DNA of 10,242 nucleotides from Halorhodospira sp. (lineage in GTDB: Bacteria > Pseudomonadota > Gammaproteobacteria > Nitrococcales > Halorhodospiraceae): positions 1-10,242 of the forward strand of contig SKYL01000146.1 of the NCBI GenBank assembly GCA_007127935.1, written 5' to 3'. Below the pieces are notes generated by a model, which worked only from the letters and a program-made list of their open reading frames with translations, ran no database searches and was not told the DNA's origin. Shown here piece by piece: positions 6,338-10,242 of this stretch. Numbering within the stretch: position 1 is the stretch's first letter; each line of letters opens with the position of its first letter. The position numbers were made by a program, and so were the translations under genes.

Positions 6338-8035
6338 ATGCGAATCAAGCGCATCTTCGCCGCAGACATGCGGGAAGCCATCCGCAAGGTGCGGGACCAG
6401 CACGGTCCGGAGGCCGTGGTCATCTCGTCGAGGAAGGTGGAGGGTGGCGTGGAGGTGATTTCCGCCATCGACTATGACGAGAAGGCGGTCCAGGCGGCGG
6501 CCCGGGCGCAGGAGCCGGCGGCCGCGGAGATTCCGCCCCTGGACGTGCCTCCCGGTCCCCGCCCCGGCGCCCCCGATGATGGGACGGTGGAGCCGGCGGT
6601 GTATCGAAATCCGGCCGCGGCTGAGGCGGCGGGGCTCTTGACCGATGAGGCGGAGCGGGCGCGGCAGGCCGCTCTGGCCCGTCTGCGCCAGATCCGTTCC
6701 GGCGCCCCGGTTCCCGGTATCCCGCCCGCCCTGACCCGGGAGGCGTCGGCCGATTTGGAGGGGGCGGCACGGCGCGCTTCCGCGATGGAAGGTTCCGACA
6801 GGCCGGTGGCCGCCGGGGTCGCGGAGAGCGCGCGCCCGCGCATCGACCTGCGGGTGGGTGGCGAGGAGGATGATGACCGCGAGCTCTTCTCCGCGTTGTC
6901 CCGGGATCATCGGGACGCCCTGGAGAAGCGCGATGCATCCCGCCGGAAGCCGGCCGCCCCGGCGGTGGGTGGGCAGGCCGCCGGAGCCGCCGCTCGATTC
7001 AGCGCGATGAGCGGCGGGAAGCGTTCCGGCGGCGATGCGGGAGCAACGCCGAAGGTCCGAAAGAGTGGTGCGGCGCGCGCTACCGTGAATTTCAGCGACG
7101 AGTCGGCGATCCAGGAGATGCGCGAAGAGATCCGCACCCTGCGCAGCCTGTTCGAGAACCAGTTGACGTTGATGGAATGGAGCCGGATGGGCCGCCGCCA
7201 CCCCGCACGGGCCAGTGTGATCAAGCGGTTGGCGGACTTGGGTCTGGGCTCCGACGTCAGCCGCCGGTTGGCCGACCACGTGCGCGGCGATGAAGATCCC
7301 GATGCCGCCTATCGCAAGGCGTTGGCGCTGATTGCGCGGTACCTGCCGGTGACCAACGATGAGATCGTGACGCAGGGCGGCGTGGTCGCCCTGGTGGGGC
7401 CCACCGGCGTCGGCAAGACGACCACCGTCGCAAAACTGGCGGCCCGTTATGCGCTGCGGCACGGGCGGGAGCGGGTGGCGTTGATCAGCACCGACAACTA
7501 CCGCATTGGCGCCCAAGATCAGTTGCTGACCTATGCGCGCATCCTCGACGTGCCGGTCTATACCGCCTCCAATCGTCACGAACTACGGACCCTGCTGGAC
7601 GATCTCGTGGACCGCGGGTTGGTGCTTATAGATACTGTGGGCATGAGCCAAAGGGATGTCCGTCTCGCGGAGCAGTTCAAGACCCTGGGTAGCGCCGAGG
7701 GGTTGGTGCGTACCTACTTGGTCCTTTCGGCCGCCACCCAGTTGTCGACCCTGACCGAATCGGTGCGCGCCTTCCGTGCCGCGGAGCCGGCGGGCTGTAT
7801 CCTCACCAAGCTGGATGAGGCGACCACGCTGGGCGGGATACTGACCTGCGCGCTGCGCACCCGCCTGCCGCTGGCTTACCTTGGCGTCGGTCAGCGGGTG
7901 CCGGAAGACCTCCAGGCGGCTCGGGGTGATACACTGGTTCACAAGGCGTGTGCGCTCTTGGAAGAGTTCGGACAGAACACGGACGAGGAAGCGGTGGCGC
8001 TCTCGCTGGGCGGGGGAGGGCATGTCTTTGAGTGA
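6338..8035 (+). CDS. flhF: FlhF, SRP-type GTPase for polar flagellar placement
   Basis: FlhF is a signal-recognition-particle GTPase that marks the pole and recruits early flagellar components. The 565-residue product has the FlhF N-terminal B region (MRIKRIFAADMREAIRKVRD, residues 1-50) and then a long Ala/Pro/Arg/Glu-rich linker (about 50-250). A helical N domain (about 255-340) and the G domain follow. GTP-binding motifs are all visible: GPTGVGKTTT (P-loop, residues 354-363), STDNYRIGAQDQL, LIDTVGMSQRD and TKLDEATTLGG. The protein is longer than many FlhF proteins, which I recall as about 400-500 residues. The excess is in the linker, which has no recognised domain. AGGAG at 6327-6331 supports the ATG. 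The gene overlaps flhG by 14 bases, consistent with the paired action of FlhF and FlhG. Confidence 0.97.
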   Translation: MRIKRIFAADMREAIRKVRDQHGPEAVVISSRKVEGGVEVISAIDYDEKAVQAAARAQEPAAAEIPPLDVPPGPRPGAPDDGTVEPAVYRNPAAAEAAGLLTDEAERARQAALARLRQIRSGAPVPGIPPALTREASADLEGAARRASAMEGSDRPVAAGVAESARPRIDLRVGGEEDDDRELFSALSRDHRDALEKRDASRRKPAAPAVGGQAAGAAARFSAMSGGKRSGGDAGATPKVRKSGAARATVNFSDESAIQEMREEIRTLRSLFENQLTLMEWSRMGRRHPARASVIKRLADLGLGSDVSRRLADHVRGDEDPDAAYRKALALIARYLPVTNDEIVTQGGVVALVGPTGVGKTTTVAKLAARYALRHGRERVALISTDNYRIGAQDQLLTYARILDVPVYTASNRHELRTLLDDLVDRGLVLIDTVGMSQRDVRLAEQFKTLGSAEGLVRTYLVLSAATQLSTLTESVRAFRAAEPAGCILTKLDEATTLGGILTCALRTRLPLAYLGVGQRVPEDLQAARGDTLVHKACALLEEFGQNTDEEAVALSLGGGGHVFE

Positions 8036-8906
8036 CGCGGGCCTCGATCAGGCAGCGGGATTGCGCAGGATGGCAAAAGCCAGGCCAGTCAAAGTGATCG
8101 CCATCACCGGCGGTAAGGGCGGTGTCGGCAAGACCAATGTCTCGGTGAATCTGGCCGCGGCGCTGACCCAGTTGGGGAACGAGGTGATGCTCCTCGACGC
8201 GGACCTGGGGCTCGCCAACGTCGACGTCGTCCTCGGCCTCTCTCCGAAGAAGAATCTCTCCCACGTCATCGACGGGGAGGCGACCTTGGACGATGTCCTG
8301 CTGGAGGCGCCGGGTGGCTTCACCATAGTGCCCGCCTCCTCGGGCACCCGTCGCATGGCGGAACTCTCCGCCGCCGAGCATGCCGGGTTGATCCGCTGTT
8401 TTAGTGAATTACGGCGCAGCGTGGATGTGCTATTGGTGGACACCGCGGCCGGGATCTCCGATGGCGTGGTGAGCTTCGCATTGGCGTGCCGGGAGGTGGT
8501 GATCGTCGCATGCGACGAGCCGTCCTCCATCACCGATGCCTACGCCTTGATCAAAGTGCTTAACCGGGACCACGGCGTCGAACGGTTCCGGATGGTGGCC
8601 AACCGGGTGCGCAGCCGGCGGGAAGGACAACTGCTGCACCAGAAACTTTCGCTGGCCACCGACCGTTTTTTGGATTTGACCCTGGACTTTATCGGGGCTA
8701 TTCCCGAAGATGATCGTCTACGCCGGGCGGTGCAGAAACAGCGCCCCGTAGTGGAGGCCTATCCCAACAGCCCTGCATCCAAGGCGTTTGGGGAACTGGC
8801 ACGCCGGGTCCACAAGTGGCCGGCGCCGGGCGACGCGGCTGGAAACCTGGAGTTCTTTGTTGAGCGTTTGATTCAATACAGTGCCGGGTACGGAGGAGTC
8901 GTTTGA
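8022..8906 (+). CDS. flhG: FlhG/FleN, MinD-type ATPase controlling flagellar number
   Basis: FlhG (FleN in Pseudomonas) is a ParA/MinD-family ATPase that restrains flagellar number and stimulates the FlhF GTPase. The 294-residue product carries the N-terminal activator motif DQAAGLR (residues 9-15; family DQAxxLR). The deviant Walker A box KGGVGKT (32-38) and LLDADLGLANVD (57-68) follow. DTAAGISDGV matches the switch-II-type motif. The C-terminus ends in a possible amphipathic membrane-targeting helix (LEFFVERLIQYSAG). The ATG at 8022 is chosen because it keeps the activator motif and begins inside the end of flhF. The purine-rich GGGGGAGGG at 8012-8020 is close to it, so a TTG at 8028 is a weaker alternative. 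The stop overlaps the fliA start (TGATG). Confidence 0.95.
   Translation: MSLSDAGLDQAAGLRRMAKARPVKVIAITGGKGGVGKTNVSVNLAAALTQLGNEVMLLDADLGLANVDVVLGLSPKKNLSHVIDGEATLDDVLLEAPGGFTIVPASSGTRRMAELSAAEHAGLIRCFSELRRSVDVLLVDTAAGISDGVVSFALACREVVIVACDEPSSITDAYALIKVLNRDHGVERFRMVANRVRSRREGQLLHQKLSLATDRFLDLTLDFIGAIPEDDRLRRAVQKQRPVVEAYPNSPASKAFGELARRVHKWPAPGDAAGNLEFFVERLIQYSAGYGGVV
8892..8898 (+). promoter_or_regulatory. Shine-Dalgarno of fliA within the end of flhG
   Basis: GGAGGAG lies seven bases before the ATG at 8906 and inside the last codons of flhG. It fixes the fliA start at this ATG rather than at the later in-frame ATG at 8921. Confidence 0.8.
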
Positions 8907-9649
8907 TGAACGGCCACGCCATGTACAGTGCGGTGGCGTATCAGGGTGACGACGACGTGGTGGTCCGTTACGCCTCGTTGGTCAAGCGGATCGCCCACCA
9001 TTTGGCCAGCCGGTTGCCGCCCAGCGTCCAGTTGGAGGACCTGATCCAGTCCGGCATGATCGGCCTGCTGGAGGCCGCCCGTCAGTACGATGCCTCCCAG
9101 GGCGCCAGTTTTCAGACCTACGCGGGCATTCGCATCCGCGGGGCGATGCTGGATGAGATGCGGCGTCTCGACTGGACGCCGCGGTCGGTACACCGCAAGG
9201 GGCGCGACGTGGCCGAGGCGATTCGCGCTGTGGAGCATCGCACCGGACGGGACGCCAGGGACCACGAAGTTGCGGAGGTGATGGGAATATCGGTGGCGGA
9301 ATACCACCAAATCCTTCAGGATGTGTCTACCTCCCGGGTGTTCAGTATCGATCAGGAGGACCCGAACACCGGTGAGTCGCATGAGCCCGCCGGCAATGGA
9401 CCGGGGCCGTTGAATATCCTCCAGGGCGAGGACTTTCAACAGGAACTGGCCCAAGCGATTCGTGAACTCCCGGAGCGGGAACGTCTGGTAATGGCGCTTT
9501 ATTACGATGAGGAACTGAATTTGCGTGAGATCGGAGAGGTGCTGGGTGTCTCTGAATCGCGCGTGAGTCAGATCCACGGCCGGATCATGCTGAAGCTTCG
9601 TGGCCGTCTGGCCGAATGGACGGGAAGAGACGATTCGGAGACCGCATAA
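8906..9649 (+). CDS. fliA: FliA, flagellar sigma factor sigma-28
   Basis: FliA directs RNA polymerase to late (filament, motor, chemotaxis) promoters and is held inactive by FlgM until the hook is finished. The 247-residue product has sigma-70 region 2 at about residues 16-90 (VQLEDLIQSGMIGLLEAARQ, FQTYAGIRIRGAMLDEMRRL, DW). Region 3 is at about 95-165. Region 4 has LPERERLVMALYYDEELNLR, EIGEVLGVSESRVSQIHGRI and LKLRGRL. The absence of region 1.1 and the length match the sigma-28 group. It starts on the last base of the flhG stop with its own strong Shine-Dalgarno. Placement between flhG and cheY is the standard polar-flagellate order. Confidence 0.97.
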   Translation: MNGHAMYSAVAYQGDDDVVVRYASLVKRIAHHLASRLPPSVQLEDLIQSGMIGLLEAARQYDASQGASFQTYAGIRIRGAMLDEMRRLDWTPRSVHRKGRDVAEAIRAVEHRTGRDARDHEVAEVMGISVAEYHQILQDVSTSRVFSIDQEDPNTGESHEPAGNGPGPLNILQGEDFQQELAQAIRELPERERLVMALYYDEELNLREIGEVLGVSESRVSQIHGRIMLKLRGRLAEWTGRDDSETA

Positions 9650-9660
9650 CGCGCCTCGAC

Positions 9661-9666
9661 AGGAGG
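9661..9666 (+). promoter_or_regulatory. Shine-Dalgarno of cheY, fixing a GTG start
   Basis: AGGAGG is followed by eight bases (GGGCCAAC) and then GTG at 9675. It is the best Shine-Dalgarno in the window. It rules out the ATG at 9693, which would give an overlong spacing and remove the usual ADK-like N-terminus. The 25-base fliA-cheY gap has no visible promoter. Confidence 0.85.
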
Positions 9667-9674
9667 GGGCCAAC

Positions 9675-10076
9675 GTGCCAGCGGATAAGAATATGAAGAT
9701 CCTCATCGTGGACGACTTTTCCACGATGCGGCGCATCATCAAGAACTTGTTGCGCGAGCTTGGTTTCAACAACGTGGTTGAGGCCGACGACGGCAATACC
9801 GCCTTGCCGATTCTTAAGCGCGGGGGCATCGACTTTCTGATTACCGACTGGAACATGCCCGGAATGACCGGTTTCGAGTTGCTGTGCGAGGTCCGCAAGG
9901 ATCCGAACCTCAAGGATCTGCCGATCTTGATGGTCACTGCCGAGGCCAAGCGGGAGCAGATCGTCTCGGCCGCCGAGGCGGGCGTCAACGGATATGTGGT
10001 CAAGCCCTTCACGGCGCACACTTTGCGGGGCAAGATCGAGAAGATCTTCGAGCGGATCGACGCGGGCGGGGCCTGA
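9675..10076 (+). CDS. cheY: CheY, chemotaxis response regulator
   Basis: CheY is the diffusible single-domain response regulator that CheA phosphorylates and that binds the FliM/FliN switch. The 133-residue product (GTG start) is a complete receiver domain closely resembling E. coli CheY. It has the acid pocket at D13 and D14 (ILIVDDFSTMRR) and the phosphoacceptor D58 (TDWNMPGM). T88 sits in MVTAEAK, with Y107 and K110 in GYVVKPFTA. LLRELGFNNV is also nearly identical to the enteric protein. No output domain is attached. It starts after AGGAGG at 9661-9666 and is followed four bases later by cheZ. This is a motility cheY, not a PleD- or NtrC-type regulator. Certain. Confidence 0.98.
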   Translation: MPADKNMKILIVDDFSTMRRIIKNLLRELGFNNVVEADDGNTALPILKRGGIDFLITDWNMPGMTGFELLCEVRKDPNLKDLPILMVTAEAKREQIVSAAEAGVNGYVVKPFTAHTLRGKIEKIFERIDAGGA

Positions 10077-10080
10077 ACGG

Positions 10081-10242
10081 ATGGCCCAGGAAGCGACAAG
10101 GGAGGACACCTCCCTGGCCGAGTACCGCAAGGCCGCCGAGCGCTTGATGGACTGTGTCGATGCCGGCGATACCGTGGCGGCGCAAGGGGTGATTGATGAT
10201 CTGACCCACTTGCGCGAGACAGAGTTGTTCCGGGAGCTGGGC
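10081..10242 (+). CDS. cheZ: CheZ, CheY-P phosphatase, N-terminal part (cut by window end)
   Basis: CheZ accelerates dephosphorylation of CheY-P. Only the first 54 codons are in the window, and the frame is open to the last base. The visible part is acidic and helical (LAEYRKAAERLMDCVDAGD), then ETELFRELG, which matches the conserved CheZ segment normally written as ELFQELGKLTRELH. The catalytic Asp and Gln and the C-terminal CheY-binding helix are beyond the window. It starts four bases after the cheY stop with only a weak Shine-Dalgarno (GGGCGGGG near 10065-10071), so coupling to cheY is likely. Position directly after cheY supports the name strongly. Confidence 0.9.
   Translation, partial: MAQEATREDTSLAEYRKAAERLMDCVDAGDTVAAQGVIDDLTHLRETELFRELG

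Noticed and set aside
5984..7579. Long minus-strand open frame (531 codons) opposite flhA/flhF, and similar long antisense frames such as 624-1847 and 8873-10099
   Set aside because: These mirror real + strand genes with full family motifs. Their products are rich in His, Arg, Gln and Pro, and they arise because high third-position GC removes stop codons on the opposite strand.

Overview
The window is a stretch of a polar-flagellum and chemotaxis gene cluster from a high-GC gammaproteobacterium. All genes lie on the + strand in the order (fliM end)-fliN-fliO-fliP-fliQ-fliR-flhB-flhA-flhF-flhG(fleN)-fliA-cheY-(cheZ start). This gene order is the one known from Pseudomonas, Vibrio and related polar flagellates. 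The strong G/C bias at third codon positions, the acidic stretches and the E. coli-like CheY suggest a purple-sulfur or halophilic gammaproteobacterium (Ectothiorhodospiraceae-like). The genus is inference only.

Layout. Positions 1-97 hold the probable 3' end of fliM, joined to fliN by an ATGA overlap. Positions 94-2926 carry a C-ring component (FliN) and the export-gate membrane proteins FliO, FliP, FliQ and FliR. Positions 2984-6306 carry FlhB (substrate-specificity switch) and FlhA (export-gate ring). Positions 6338-8906 carry FlhF (SRP-type GTPase, pole placement) and FlhG/FleN (MinD-type ATPase, flagellar number). Positions 8906-9649 carry sigma-28 (FliA). Positions 9675-10242 carry CheY and the first 54 codons of CheZ.

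How the genes work together. FliP, FliQ, FliR, FlhB and FlhA form the type III export gate, with FliO assisting FliP assembly. FliM and FliN form the rotor C-ring that receives CheY-P. FlhF and FlhG set where and how many flagella are built. FliA transcribes late flagellar genes. CheZ dephosphorylates CheY-P. Most junctions are TGATG, ATGA or near-contiguous, so the whole block probably behaves as one or a few translationally coupled transcripts. No convincing sigma-54, sigma-28 or sigma-70 promoter and no T-tailed terminator was seen by eye.

The one real break is the 131-base gap between fliP and fliQ (1743-1873). It begins immediately after the fliP stop with a perfect 34-bp palindrome. A second copy of the palindrome's core, GCGGCAA-N4-TTGCCGC, follows 42 bp downstream, and a third, inverted version comes after that. 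This is the most unusual structure in the window. The protein-coding content is otherwise canonical, and I see no sign of an undescribed multi-gene system.
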